In this document: positions 26,171-34,279 of the stretch, one piece after another | How the letters are laid out: every line of letters begins with the position of its first letter | How positions within the stretch are numbered: position 1 is the first letter of the stretch | DNA from: Hymenobacter sp. H14-R3 | Lineage (GTDB): Bacteria > Bacteroidota > Bacteroidia > Cytophagales > Hymenobacteraceae | NCBI RefSeq assembly: GCF_030063445.1 | Contig: NZ_JASITD010000008.1 | Coordinates: forward strand, 62,001-126,000 | Length of the DNA stretch: 64,000 nucleotides | Direction of reading: 5' to 3' | Translations under genes and position numbers: made by a program | Notes under the pieces: model-generated | Databases searched by the model: none | The model's input: the letters and a program-made list of their open reading frames with translations, nothing else | What the model was told of the DNA's origin: nothing

Positions 26171-26593
26171 CTACCCGGCCCGGAACCGCTCCCAGCGTAT
26201 CATCATGTACTTATCGCCCAACTCGGTTACCACCAGGCCGGCGCTTTTGAGGTTTTCCGGCTTCTGAAAGAACTCAGCTAACTCCTTTTGGTTGAGTATC
26301 TTATACGTAGGGTGGTAATCGGTTTGGCGCGGGGCCTTCACGCCGTATTTCTTCACCCAGTTCATCACCGATACGTGGCTCACGCCCAGCAACCGCTCAA
26401 TTTCGCGGTAGCTCACGCCCTCAATGTAGAGCTGCAAGGCCTTCACCACGTAGTACGGGTTTACCTCGCGGCCCACCTTGGCCACCGTGTAGTGGTAGCC
26501 GCACGCCTTGCAGCGAAAGCGCTGACGCTCATTGATTACGCCGCTCTTGGTGGCTTCCTTCGAGTCGCATTTGGGGCAGGCAGGAGCAGACAT
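26171..26593 (-). CDS. InsA-like zinc-ribbon/HTH protein, probable domesticated transposase part
   Basis: This 140-residue protein has a four-Cys zinc ribbon (C6, C9, C28, C31 in CPKC and CKAC) followed by a helix-turn-helix (about residues 44-75, SYREIERLLGVSHVSVMNWV). Both are as in the InsA part of IS1-family transposases. The catalytic DDE part (InsB) is absent, the frame is intact, and a unique tail of about 60 residues (YKILNQKELAEFFQKPE and onward) ends the protein. No IS ends are visible. It is likely a DNA-binding regulator, perhaps of the MFS gene just downstream, but this is inference. The ATG at 26593 fits the domain start. Confidence 0.8.
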   Translation of the reverse strand: MSAPACPKCDSKEATKSGVINERQRFRCKACGYHYTVAKVGREVNPYYVVKALQLYIEGVSYREIERLLGVSHVSVMNWVKKYGVKAPRQTDYHPTYKILNQKELAEFFQKPENLKSAGLVVTELGDKYMMIRWERFRAG

Positions 26594-26700
26594 GGCACGG
26601 GTGGGAATGGGCGGTGAGGGCGAGGCAGCGGGTAACGGGCAAATGTATAGCGGTTTAGCAAGAAACAGTCTCCTTGCCATCTTTGACCCAGGCAATTACC

Positions 26701-26708
26701 TACTTTTG
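26701..26708 (+). promoter_or_regulatory. -7 promoter box (TACTTTTG)
   Basis: This exact TAnnTTTG match is three bases from a GTG that may start the next gene. A TTTG at 26682 lies 15 bp upstream, a little short for a -33 box. If it is used, the transcript would be leaderless. Confidence 0.4.
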
Positions 26709-26711
26709 ACC

Positions 26712-27281
26712 GTGAGCAAGAAACGCGTTCGTGGCCTACGCCGCCACTGGCGGCGGCACCAGCAGCGGGCCACCGTACCAACAGCCCCCGATTTAGCCTA
26801 TCTGGCGGAGTATAACTACGACTACGACCAGCTTGGCCTGGCTCCCTGGACGGTACATGGCCGGCCGCCGCTGGCTTTTCGCCGCCTGTGGGCCACCCGG
26901 CTACTCACCGATTTGCAGCAGTGGCGGGAGCAGCTTGTGCCACTTTATCCTGACTTATATCTCGCCATTTGGTTGTATGATATTCGCTTTGGACTGTCGC
27001 AGGTAGTGACGGCGATTGAGGAGCGCAGACTATACTATGCGCATTGCTTCAAAGAAGCCCAACCCATTCCCTTACCCATTGAATATCAAGACTTACCCGG
27101 CGTAGCTGACTTAACCTGGACCGCCCACGCGGAAGTAGATGTATTCACGCCGGATGAGTTTGCCGAGTTGGGCAAATGGGATTCGCGCCGGAACCACTGG
27201 CGAGCCAAGTTTACCGATGGCAACGACTGCTTGGTGGTGCAGGTGGGCTGGGTGTGGGTCGGCCGGGTGCCCACCACCTAG
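26712..27281 (+). CDS. Hypothetical protein, unknown family
   Basis: I do not recognise this 189-residue protein. It starts with a basic stretch (SKKRVRGLRRHWRRH), has no signal peptide or clear membrane helix, and contains an aromatic-rich core (YLAIWLYDIRFGLS, then EERRLYYAHCF) and a Trp-rich end. The start is uncertain: the GTG at 26712 follows a promoter-like box, while an ATG at 26643 would give 212 residues. Any start before 26594 would overlap the divergent InsA-like gene. Base composition is slightly lower in GC than the flavin-reductase gene that follows after 38 bp. Confidence 0.65.
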   Translation: MSKKRVRGLRRHWRRHQQRATVPTAPDLAYLAEYNYDYDQLGLAPWTVHGRPPLAFRRLWATRLLTDLQQWREQLVPLYPDLYLAIWLYDIRFGLSQVVTAIEERRLYYAHCFKEAQPIPLPIEYQDLPGVADLTWTAHAEVDVFTPDEFAELGKWDSRRNHWRAKFTDGNDCLVVQVGWVWVGRVPTT

Positions 27282-27291
27282 GCCCCGGCCG

Positions 27292-27299
27292 TAGCTTTG
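27292..27299 (+). promoter_or_regulatory. -7 promoter box (TAGCTTTG) before the flavin reductase gene
   Basis: This exact TAnnTTTG match is 20 bp before the ATG at 27320, just after the stop codon of the upstream gene. Confidence 0.45.
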
Positions 27300-27319
27300 G
27301 CCCACCAAAACCCTGCCCC

Positions 27320-28234
27320 ATGCCCACCCCTACCCCCCGCGCCATCTCCCCTGCCGACCTTTCACCCGCCGATTTTTACCAGTACCTCATCGGCGCGGTG
27401 GCCCCGCGGCCCATCGCGTTTGCCAGCACCATCTCGGCTGCGGGCAAGGTGAACCTAAGCCCGTACAGCTTCTTCACCATCGTGAGCATGGACCCGCCCA
27501 TGCTGGCGTTTTCGCCCACCAGCCGGGGCCGCGACAACTCCGAAAAAGATACCCTGCGCAACGTGCGCGAGGTACCCGAAGTCGTCATCAACATCTGCGA
27601 TTACGCGCTGGTAGAGCAGCTTTCGCTGGCCAGCGCCGAGTACCCGGCCGGCGTCAATGAGTTCACCAAGGCCGGCCTTACCGAGGCTAAGTCAAACCAG
27701 GTGCGGCCGTCGCGGGTGGCCGAGTGCCCGGCCGCCTTCGAGTGCGTGGTCGAGCAGATTATCGCCCTCGGCGATGGCCCGGGCCACGGCAACCTGGTGC
27801 TGTGCCGCGTGGTGCAGGCCCACTTTCGAGAGGCTGTTTTGCTGGAAGGCAAGCCCGGCATCGACCCGCTCAAGTTCGAGGCCGTATCGCGCCTGGGTGG
27901 CGACTGGTACAGCCGCCTGCGCCCCGAGAACCTCTTCACCGTGGGCCGCCCCAACCGCCAGTTGGGCATCGGCTTCGACGAGCTGCCCGCCCACATCCGC
28001 GAAAGCAGCATCCTCACCGGCAACGACCTGGCCAAGCTCGCCAACGTGGAGCGCGCCGCCCTGCCCACCCCCGCCCAAATTAAAGAAGCCAAAGCCGAAC
28101 CCATGGTGGCCTACCTGCTCAATAAGCACCGCGACGATGCCACCGAGCAGCAGCAGCAACTCACGCTGTTGGCCCGCCAGTGGCTGGCCGAAGGCCGCGT
28201 GGCCGAGGCGTGGCGCGTGCTGCTGGTAGAATAG
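27320..28234 (+). CDS. Flavin reductase family protein
   Basis: This 304-residue protein is of the DIM6/NTAB flavin-reductase-like type, an FMN-binding split barrel. The N-terminal core APRPIAFASTISAAGKVNLSPYSFF is the family signature, with DNSEKDTLRNV and EFTKAGLTE further on. The extension of about 100 residues after the barrel is shared with other bacterial members. It probably binds FMN and reduces it or carries out another flavin reaction; the partner is unknown. The ATG at 27320 agrees with the family start. Its stop is directly followed by a perfect inverted repeat. Confidence 0.88.
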   Translation: MPTPTPRAISPADLSPADFYQYLIGAVAPRPIAFASTISAAGKVNLSPYSFFTIVSMDPPMLAFSPTSRGRDNSEKDTLRNVREVPEVVINICDYALVEQLSLASAEYPAGVNEFTKAGLTEAKSNQVRPSRVAECPAAFECVVEQIIALGDGPGHGNLVLCRVVQAHFREAVLLEGKPGIDPLKFEAVSRLGGDWYSRLRPENLFTVGRPNRQLGIGFDELPAHIRESSILTGNDLAKLANVERAALPTPAQIKEAKAEPMVAYLLNKHRDDATEQQQQLTLLARQWLAEGRVAEAWRVLLVE

Positions 28235-28327
28235 TTTTCGCACTGAGTTAAAGAGAGGAAAGGGGAGTTTCACGGAGGTATTTCTTCCGTAAAACTCCCC
28301 TTTCCTCTCTTTAACTCAGTGCGAAAA
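28235..28327. repeat. Perfect long inverted repeat filling a convergent gap
   Basis: The arms of 36 bases (starting TTTTCGCACTGAGTTAAAG) are exact reverse complements, with further partial pairing (CACGG/CCGTA) near the loop. The element starts at the base after the flavin-reductase stop codon and ends two bases before the alanine-dehydrogenase stop codon. Outer T and A tracts mean it can act as a bidirectional terminator. Confidence 0.85.
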
Positions 28328-28329
28328 AC

Positions 28330-29556
28330 CTAGTTGCGCACCGCAATGAGCAGGCCCAGCTCCTTGTAGCGCATGTTGAATTTCTTGGCAATGGCCGCAT
28401 TCGTGAGCGAGCCTTTGTAGATGTACACGCCGCTACGGAAGTGCTCATTCGTAAACAGCGCTTCGTTGATACCGCCCTGCTGGCTAATGTCTTGCAGAAT
28501 GGGCGTGAAGATGTTGCTGAGGGCATTGGTGGCCGTGCGGGGCACCCGCGAGGCGATGTTGGGCACGCAGTAGTGCACTACGTCGTACTTGCGAAACACG
28601 GGCTTGCTGTGGCTGGTCAGCTCGCTGGTTTCGAAGCAGCCGCCCTGGTCAATGCTGATGTCGATGATGATGGAGCCGGCCGCCATGCTGGCCACCATCT
28701 GCTCGGGCACCATAAACGGGATGCGCCCCTCCTCTACGGCCAGCGCGCCAATAACCACGTCGGCCCGCCGAATCTGCTGGCTCAGGGCAAACGTATCGAG
28801 GGTGCTGGTGTAAAGCTGCGCGCCCAGGTTGTGTTTGAGGCGGCGCAGCTTATAGAGGTGATTATCAAATACTTTCACCTCGGCACCCAGGCCCAGCGCG
28901 GCGCGGGCGGCGTACTCAGCCACCGTGCCCGCCCCCAAAATGACGACCTGCGACGGCGGCACGCCCGTAATACCACCCAGAATAATGCCCTTGCCTTCGT
29001 TGGAGCGGGCCAGGTACTCGGCCGCCACCAGCATCACGGTGGAGCCCGCAATTTCGCTCATGGCGCGCACCACCGGGCGGGCCCCGCTGGGGTCCTTTAT
29101 CAGCTCGAAGCCAATGGCATTCACCTTCTTGCGAGCAAGGGCGTTGAGAAACTCGGGCGTCATGGTGCCCATTTGCAGGGCCGAGATGAGCGTTTGGCCG
29201 GGGCGCATCAGCTCAATTTCGTCCAGCGTGGGCGGGGCCACTTTCAGGATGATATCGGCTTTGTACACCTCCTCCGTGGAGTAGGCGATGGTGGCGCCGG
29301 CCTCCGAATAGTCGTGGTCGGAGTACTTGCTGGGCTCGCCGGCCCCACTTTCCAGCATCACTTCGTGGCCCTCGTTTACGAGGTGCAGCACGGCCTCGGG
29401 CGTGAGGCCCAGCCGGTTTTCCTGAAGCGACGTTTCCTTGGGCAGGCCGATGAAAAGTTTGCGCTTGCGCGTTTCCACGGCCAGCATCGACTCCTGGGTG
29501 AAGTAGGCGCGGCTCGTGGCCAGCGCACCAAAGCCGGAGGGTAGCTGTTCAGCCAT
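28330..29556 (-). CDS. ald: Alanine dehydrogenase
   Basis: This 408-residue enzyme interconverts L-alanine and pyruvate plus ammonia with NAD. The N-terminal substrate domain has GLPKETSLQENRLGLTPE, a Lys/His region and the LISALQMGT segment. The NAD-binding core shows VVILGAGTVAEYAARAA, and the C-terminal part includes IIIDISIDQGGCFETS. It carries about 30 extra N-terminal residues compared with the shortest family members, as in other Bacteroidota. The ATG is at 29556. It is the downstream neighbour of tsaE on the same strand. Confidence 0.92.
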   Translation of the reverse strand: MAEQLPSGFGALATSRAYFTQESMLAVETRKRKLFIGLPKETSLQENRLGLTPEAVLHLVNEGHEVMLESGAGEPSKYSDHDYSEAGATIAYSTEEVYKADIILKVAPPTLDEIELMRPGQTLISALQMGTMTPEFLNALARKKVNAIGFELIKDPSGARPVVRAMSEIAGSTVMLVAAEYLARSNEGKGIILGGITGVPPSQVVILGAGTVAEYAARAALGLGAEVKVFDNHLYKLRRLKHNLGAQLYTSTLDTFALSQQIRRADVVIGALAVEEGRIPFMVPEQMVASMAAGSIIIDISIDQGGCFETSELTSHSKPVFRKYDVVHYCVPNIASRVPRTATNALSNIFTPILQDISQQGGINEALFTNEHFRSGVYIYKGSLTNAAIAKKFNMRYKELGLLIAVRN

Positions 29557-29564
29557 AATTTTTT

Positions 29565-29690
29565 CAATTATCAGTTATTAATAAACAACTATCAGCTGGT
29601 GAGCGCATTACAGAATAATACTCCCCCACTGACTACTTGCTCACTAACCATCTGATACTTGTTAATTGATAATTGATAATTGAATTTCTC
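29565..29690. repeat. AT-rich inverted tract (TTATCAATTA type)
   Basis: TTTCAATTATCAGTTATTAATAA near 29563-29585 faces TTGTTAATTGATAATTGATA near 29658-29680. It fills the gap between tsaE and ald and runs into the 3' end of tsaE, where it encodes the last codons. A similar AATTGATAATTG lies before the Nif3-like gene near 35155. Confidence 0.5.
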
Positions 29691-30093
29691 TTGATTCTGA
29701 GCCGGTTACGGTCAGCTCCACCAGCAGTCGCTGCGAGGGTAGCAGGCCGGCCACGCGGCCCGGCCACTCGACTAAGCAAAGATACCCCGAATCGAAGTAC
29801 TCAGCTACCCCCATGCGGGCCGCTTCGTCTTCCGAATCGATGCGGTAAAAATCGAAGTGGTAAATGGGCTGCCCCCGGCCGTCGCGGTACTCATTGACCA
29901 GGGCGAACGTGGGGCTGCTCACGTCGTCCTCCACCCCCAATTCGGCGCACAGGGCCCGAATAAACGTGGTTTTGCCGGCCCCCATCTCGCCCTCAAAAGC
30001 CACCACCGTTTGGCCCGACTCGGCAAGGGCCGTGGCGAGCTGCTGCGCCACGGTGGGCAGGGCCGCCAGGCCAGGTATTTCAAAGATTGTCAT
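29662..30093 (-). CDS. tsaE: tRNA threonylcarbamoyladenosine biosynthesis ATPase TsaE
   Basis: This 143-residue P-loop ATPase takes part with TsaB, TsaC and TsaD in forming t6A at position 37 of ANN-decoding tRNAs. Walker A (FEGEMGAGKTTFIRAL), SSPTFALVNEY, YHFDFYRI and the LVEWPG motif are all present. The final residues (EIQLSIIN) are encoded by an AT-rich intergenic-type repeat, so the native C-terminus may have been altered by it. The ATG at 30093 fits the family. It lies between miaE and ald on the same strand. Confidence 0.92.
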   Translation of the reverse strand: MTIFEIPGLAALPTVAQQLATALAESGQTVVAFEGEMGAGKTTFIRALCAELGVEDDVSSPTFALVNEYRDGRGQPIYHFDFYRIDSEDEAARMGVAEYFDSGYLCLVEWPGRVAGLLPSQRLLVELTVTGSESREIQLSIIN

Positions 30094-30096
30094 GTC

Positions 30097-30252
30097 GTAG
30101 GGGCGCGTCGCACGCGCCCGGCTTCGGGAGTTCCCCGGTTACGTAAGTTATCGTTTTACTGAAGGGCGCGGGCGATGCCGGCGGCCGTTTGGCGGTGGGC
30201 GTGGGCGATGCGGGCGGCCGTTCAACGACGGGCGCGTGCGACGCGCCCCTAC
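30097..30252. repeat. GTAG-headed inverted repeat with GGGCGCGT hairpins, REPIN-like
   Basis: The arms at 30097-30120 and 30229-30252 are inverted copies, each a GTAG followed by a GC-rich hairpin (GGGCGCGT, loop, ACGCGCCC). Between them a GGGCGATGCSGGCGGCCGTT unit occurs twice in tandem near 30170-30222. The right end overlaps the last base of the miaE stop codon, and the left end lies four bases from the tsaE start codon. Confidence 0.75.
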
Positions 30253-30848
30253 TAGTGCATGCGGTCGTTGCGCACGGGCAGGTTCACCACAATTTCGCCT
30301 TCCAGCAGCAGCAGCTCCTGCAGGCGGGCGTCGACCTCGGCGTGGTTGCAGTATTCCTTGGCCAGGTCCACGTAGCTCACGAAGTGGCCGGCCTCGCTGG
30401 CCATCAGCTCGTAGTAAAACTGGCTGAGCTCGGGGTCGCGGTCCTGCAAATGCAGCCACAGCAGCTTGAAGCGCTCGCAGGAGCGCGCCTCTATCAGCGA
30501 CGACACCAAGAGCTGGTCCATGAGCTGGCGCTCGCGGGGGCCGCCCTTGCGCACGTGCGCCATAAGCTGCACCACGTACTCGTCGCGCCGCGGGCGGCCC
30601 AGGGCCAACCCTCGCTTGCGCAGCTCTTTTACCACGCGGTCGAAGTGCTCCCATTCCTCGGCCACCAGGGCGGTGAGCTCATCTACCAGGCGGTCTTTTT
30701 CGGGGTAGTGCACGATGAGCGAGATGCCGGTACTGGCGGCTTTTTGCTCACAGTAAGCATGGTCTACCAGGATTTCTTCGAGGTTCTTGCTGGCCAGGTC
30801 CGCCCAGCGCGGGTCGGAATTAAGCTTGAGTTTCAATATAGTTTTCAC
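30252..30848 (-). CDS. miaE: tRNA 2-methylthio-N6-isopentenyladenosine hydroxylase MiaE
   Basis: This 198-residue diiron monooxygenase hydroxylates the isopentenyl group of ms2i6A37 in tRNA. The ferritin-like bundle shows the metal ligands in DHAYCEQKAAS, EEWEHFDRV, SLIEARSCERFK and SEAGHFVSY. The substrate is made by MiaB, encoded at 40188. The assigned GTG start (30848) has its first two bases in the terminal bases of a repeat element; a TTG four codons downstream matches the usual family N-terminus (LKLKLNSDPRW) and may be the true start. The stop codon abuts another repeat. Confidence 0.9.
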   Translation of the reverse strand: MKTILKLKLNSDPRWADLASKNLEEILVDHAYCEQKAASTGISLIVHYPEKDRLVDELTALVAEEWEHFDRVVKELRKRGLALGRPRRDEYVVQLMAHVRKGGPRERQLMDQLLVSSLIEARSCERFKLLWLHLQDRDPELSQFYYELMASEAGHFVSYVDLAKEYCNHAEVDARLQELLLLEGEIVVNLPVRNDRMH

Positions 30849-31063
30849 CGCAGATTCAAACAGATTTAACGGATTTCGCAGATACGCCGCTAAAGCGGCT
30901 GATTGCGCTTGTGGGTACTGGTTGGCCCTGTTTTTTAGAGCAACCTACTTCTACTAGTTAGGTTATGGTAATCATATAATTAACCCTTCTTACGGGCATT
31001 GGGTTAATCTAGCGTAGTCAGGCGCTTTAGCGGCGTATCTGCGAAATCCGTTAAATCTGCGGT
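30847..31063. repeat. ACCGCAGATT-headed inverted repeat, paired copy
   Basis: The left arm (30847-30897) begins ACCGCAGATTCAAACAG and includes TTTCGCAGATACGCCGC; the right arm (31022-31063) is its inverse but lacks one 10-base unit (TCAAACAGAT). It fills the gap between the miaE start and the stop of the barrel-protein gene (stop at 31068). A single left-type arm lies directly after groEL at 47894. Confidence 0.75.
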
Positions 31064-31067
31064 GCTA

Positions 31068-33119
31068 CTAGCTGAAGAAGCGCCAGCGCACGCCAAACTG
31101 GAAGCGGCGGGCGTAGCCGGTGTAGTAGGGCGTGGTGAAGTAGCCGTCGCGGCCCAGGCCCTGGTTGAGGTAGGCCACTTTCAGGAAGATGGAGGCCGAG
31201 CTGATATCGGCCGCCACGAAGGCGTTGGCCACTGCATAGTTGCCGATGGTAAAGCCGTCCTGCACGTAAAACTGCTGGGTGCTGGGGGCGTAGTCGTAGG
31301 CCCGGAACTTCGACTGGTAGTAGAGCTCAGCCCCCACCTGCGCAAACAGCGCGCGGCCAAAAACCCGCCGCTGGTAATACACCCGCGACTCGGTTACGAG
31401 CGCCGGAATGCGCAGGCCCGCGTCGTTGCCGCCCTGCGTATAGGTGCCCTGGTTGTCAAAATATACGCTGCCCACCCGGAAGCGGTGGCGGGCAAAGCCA
31501 ATGAGCAGCAGCTTGGTAGTAGCGCCAGAAAGCTGTTCCGGCACGCCTTGCTGGTTGTAGAACACGAGCCCCGCAATGCGCGTGCCCGCGCCGCTTAGCT
31601 CAATGGAGTGGTCGGCGAGCAGCGGCAGGCGCTGCTTGAGGCGCACGGTAAGCTGCTGGGTAGTAGTATTGCCGAAGCTACTCTTCCACTCCTTCTGGTT
31701 GCGGTCAGCGAGGTTGCTCCAAGCGTAGTTGTTGCCGTTGAATACGCGCTGCGTGAGCGTGGGCGAATACGAGTTCAGCAGCAGTTCGGCCGAAAGCGGG
31801 CCGGTGCGAATGCGGCCGCGCAGCCAGTATTCGGCGCTCACGCCCAGCACTTTCACCGTGCCATTGTCATAAGGCAAATACTCGCCGGCCACCTCCACGG
31901 CGTAGATGCTGCGGTAATTAAACGAGGCCGTGCCGCCCACAAAGAGCTGCCCAAAGTAATGCGCTTCCACCGTCGTATCGGCCGGGGCGCTGCCCACCGA
32001 CACCAGCCGCAGCCCCGCGCCCGAGAGCCCGAGCGGCGTGGTAAGCTGCGAAAACCAGGCGTTGCGGTAGCGCGCATACACATTGTACTCGATGCGGGCG
32101 GTGCGCCCCAGCAGGCCGAAGGTATTCTCGATTTGCCGGTACAGCGCGCGGTCGTCGGTGGCCACGGTATTGCGCAGCGTACCCGTGTTGGGGAAGGAGC
32201 TGGCGCGGGGGTAGAACAGTAGCAGGCCCGTGTTGGCTTCGCGAGGTAACGCATTGTCAGTGTAGCCGTTATACTGCCGCCGAACATCGAGCACGTGGTA
32301 AGCCGTGAAGCCCTTTTGCAGCAGCCGGTAGGTCTGCAACAGGTGAAACTGGTCGCGGTCGTCGATGTTGACGCCCGGCGAGAGGTACACCCGCTCGCGG
32401 TCGTATTTGAAAAAGCTATTATCCCCTTTTAACTCACTTAGACTCTCGGTGCTGGTGGGCCAGATGCCGCCCAGCTCGCGGGTGCGCTGCCGGCTGGCGG
32501 TGTAGTTGGCCAGCAGGTGGTAGCGGCCATCGTCATTCTGATAGCGGCCATACACCGTAAAGTTGTTGTGCTCCGTCTGCCACTGGGTGGTGTTCACGGC
32601 CAGCACCTGGTTGCCGGCAATGCGCTCATAATCAATACCAATGCTGAAATTTTTCTTCAGCGAGCGCGAATAGCTGATTTCAAACACCTGCTCGCCCGAA
32701 GAGCCCTGTATGTAGCGAAAAAACGAGTACGGCGAGCGGCTGTCGTAGTATGGCACCTCGCTGCCCTCGCGGGTGTTGCGGTCGAAGGCATTGCGCCCGA
32801 AACGCGTACCCAGCTGGTAATTAGGCTGATAAAGCAGCGGGCGCGAGGCCGAGGCCATAATGCCCAGGTCTTGCTGAAACGTGGTGTCGTGGGCCCAAAA
32901 CCGCGCCTGCGGCCAGTGCGTGAGCGCCGTGTCGATGGGCGTGCCGCTCACCGAGTCGCGCAGTATCTCGGCCTCGTAAATAACGCGGGTAGTTTTGGGG
33001 CCGTAAAGCACCTTGGTCGAGTCATCGACAATCTGCGCGTGGCTGGCCAGGGTGCCGCCCAGCAGCAGCGTCAGCAGGAAAAGAAGCCGGCGGGCCGCCG
33101 CGTGTGTAGGAGAAACCAT
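31068..33119 (-). CDS. Putative porin, large outer-membrane beta-barrel (Porin_10-like)
   Basis: This 683-residue protein has a signal peptide (cut after LASHAQ). The rest is a long run of short alternating beta strands rich in Tyr, Arg and Asn, and it ends in an aromatic residue near the stop (FGVRWRFFS), as in outer-membrane barrels. The length and the N-terminal stretch PLLYQPNYQLGTRFGRNAFD resemble the Bacteroidota putative-porin family (Porin_10). No TonB box or plug domain is seen, so it is not a TonB-dependent receptor. Cargo is unknown. It lies 56 bp downstream of lpxK on the same strand. Confidence 0.82.
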   Translation of the reverse strand: MVSPTHAAARRLLFLLTLLLGGTLASHAQIVDDSTKVLYGPKTTRVIYEAEILRDSVSGTPIDTALTHWPQARFWAHDTTFQQDLGIMASASRPLLYQPNYQLGTRFGRNAFDRNTREGSEVPYYDSRSPYSFFRYIQGSSGEQVFEISYSRSLKKNFSIGIDYERIAGNQVLAVNTTQWQTEHNNFTVYGRYQNDDGRYHLLANYTASRQRTRELGGIWPTSTESLSELKGDNSFFKYDRERVYLSPGVNIDDRDQFHLLQTYRLLQKGFTAYHVLDVRRQYNGYTDNALPREANTGLLLFYPRASSFPNTGTLRNTVATDDRALYRQIENTFGLLGRTARIEYNVYARYRNAWFSQLTTPLGLSGAGLRLVSVGSAPADTTVEAHYFGQLFVGGTASFNYRSIYAVEVAGEYLPYDNGTVKVLGVSAEYWLRGRIRTGPLSAELLLNSYSPTLTQRVFNGNNYAWSNLADRNQKEWKSSFGNTTTQQLTVRLKQRLPLLADHSIELSGAGTRIAGLVFYNQQGVPEQLSGATTKLLLIGFARHRFRVGSVYFDNQGTYTQGGNDAGLRIPALVTESRVYYQRRVFGRALFAQVGAELYYQSKFRAYDYAPSTQQFYVQDGFTIGNYAVANAFVAADISSASIFLKVAYLNQGLGRDGYFTTPYYTGYARRFQFGVRWRFFS

Positions 33120-33175
33120 GCAGGATAAAAACGCTCATTTTGAAAAGGGGGCGCCCTTTTCATCCCTTAAAGGTA

Positions 33176-34279
33176 CTAGCGCCCGGCCGGGCCGGTAGCG
33201 GCCGCCACCGCCGCGGCCAGCCGCGCCGCCCCACTCCCCAGCAACGCCACGCGCACCGGAATGGTATAGCTATGTCGGGCCAAGCCGGCCTGCCCGGCCC
33301 ACAGCGCCGGGTCGGCCAGGCGGGTAGCATCCTTTTCAGTCGTAAAAATAGGCCAGCCCGGCTGCCAGTGCGCCGCCAGCGCCGCCAGGTCGGCGGGCCG
33401 AAAGGCGTGGTGGTCGGGCAGCGCCGCGTGGTGCCGGATGCGGTAGCCCAGGCCCTCCAGGTACTCGCGCAGCGGGCCAGGCTGCGCAATGCCCGTGAGC
33501 AGCAGCGCCGGCCCTGGCCCGGGCCGCAGCATCGGCTTACTTTCTAACCTATTATCAGTCAATAAGTTATTTATTTTCAAGTTTTCTGCCTCCCCATACG
33601 CATAGGCCGAAAACAGCACCGGCACCCCGGCCCGGGCGTAGCGCCGCACCTGCGCGGCGGCGGCGGCCTGCGCCGCGGCCGATAGGTCGGGCGGGCACTT
33701 AGTCACGATAATCACGTCGGCGCGGGCGGCCCCGGCGCGGGCTTCGCGCAGGCGGCCGGCGGGCAGCACAAAGTCGTGGTAAAACGGCCGGGCCAGCTCG
33801 GTGAGCAGGATGTTGAGCGCGGGGCGCACACGCCGGTGCTGGTAGGCATCGTCGAGGACCACGCACGTGAGGGCGGGGTGCTGCCGACGCAGTAAATCGA
33901 GGCCCAGCTGGCGGTTTTCGGCCACGGCCACCGGCACGCCCAGCGGGCCAAACTGCCCAAAATACTGCCACGACTCGTCGCCCACGGTGGCCGCCGAGTC
34001 GGTACGCGTGGCTAGGCGCGGGCCGGTAGTTTGGCGGCCGTAGCCGCGGCTCAGGATGGCCGGGCGTTGGCCCTGGCGCAACAGCTCTTCCACGAGCCAG
34101 GCCACATGGGGCGTTTTGCCGGTGCCACCCACCCGCAGGTTGCCCACGTTGAGTAGGGGCACCCAGCCAGCGGCCGACTGCTTCCAGCCGCGGTCGTAGA
34201 GCCAGTTGCGCACCGCCAGCACGGCGGCGTAGAGCCACGAAAACGGGAGCAGCAGCCAGGCCGGCCAGGGAGGAAGCAT
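33176..34279 (-). CDS. lpxK: Tetraacyldisaccharide 4'-kinase
   Basis: This 367-residue membrane-associated kinase phosphorylates the 4' position of the lipid A disaccharide precursor. One N-terminal membrane helix (about residues 5-25) is followed by Walker A (NVGNLRVGGTGKTP, near residue 50), SRGYGRQ, the DDAYQHRRV motif and FTTEKDATRL. The frame is open upstream, but the ATG at 34279 starts the membrane helix of the family. It is divergent from the SMUG2 gene across only 36 bp. Confidence 0.93.
   Translation of the reverse strand: MLPPWPAWLLLPFSWLYAAVLAVRNWLYDRGWKQSAAGWVPLLNVGNLRVGGTGKTPHVAWLVEELLRQGQRPAILSRGYGRQTTGPRLATRTDSAATVGDESWQYFGQFGPLGVPVAVAENRQLGLDLLRRQHPALTCVVLDDAYQHRRVRPALNILLTELARPFYHDFVLPAGRLREARAGAARADVIIVTKCPPDLSAAAQAAAAAQVRRYARAGVPVLFSAYAYGEAENLKINNLLTDNRLESKPMLRPGPGPALLLTGIAQPGPLREYLEGLGYRIRHHAALPDHHAFRPADLAALAAHWQPGWPIFTTEKDATRLADPALWAGQAGLARHSYTIPVRVALLGSGAARLAAAVAAATGPAGR

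Noticed and set aside
26171..26593. Complete IS1 insertion sequence
   Set aside because: No InsB, no inverted ends and no target duplication were visible; only the InsA-like part is present.
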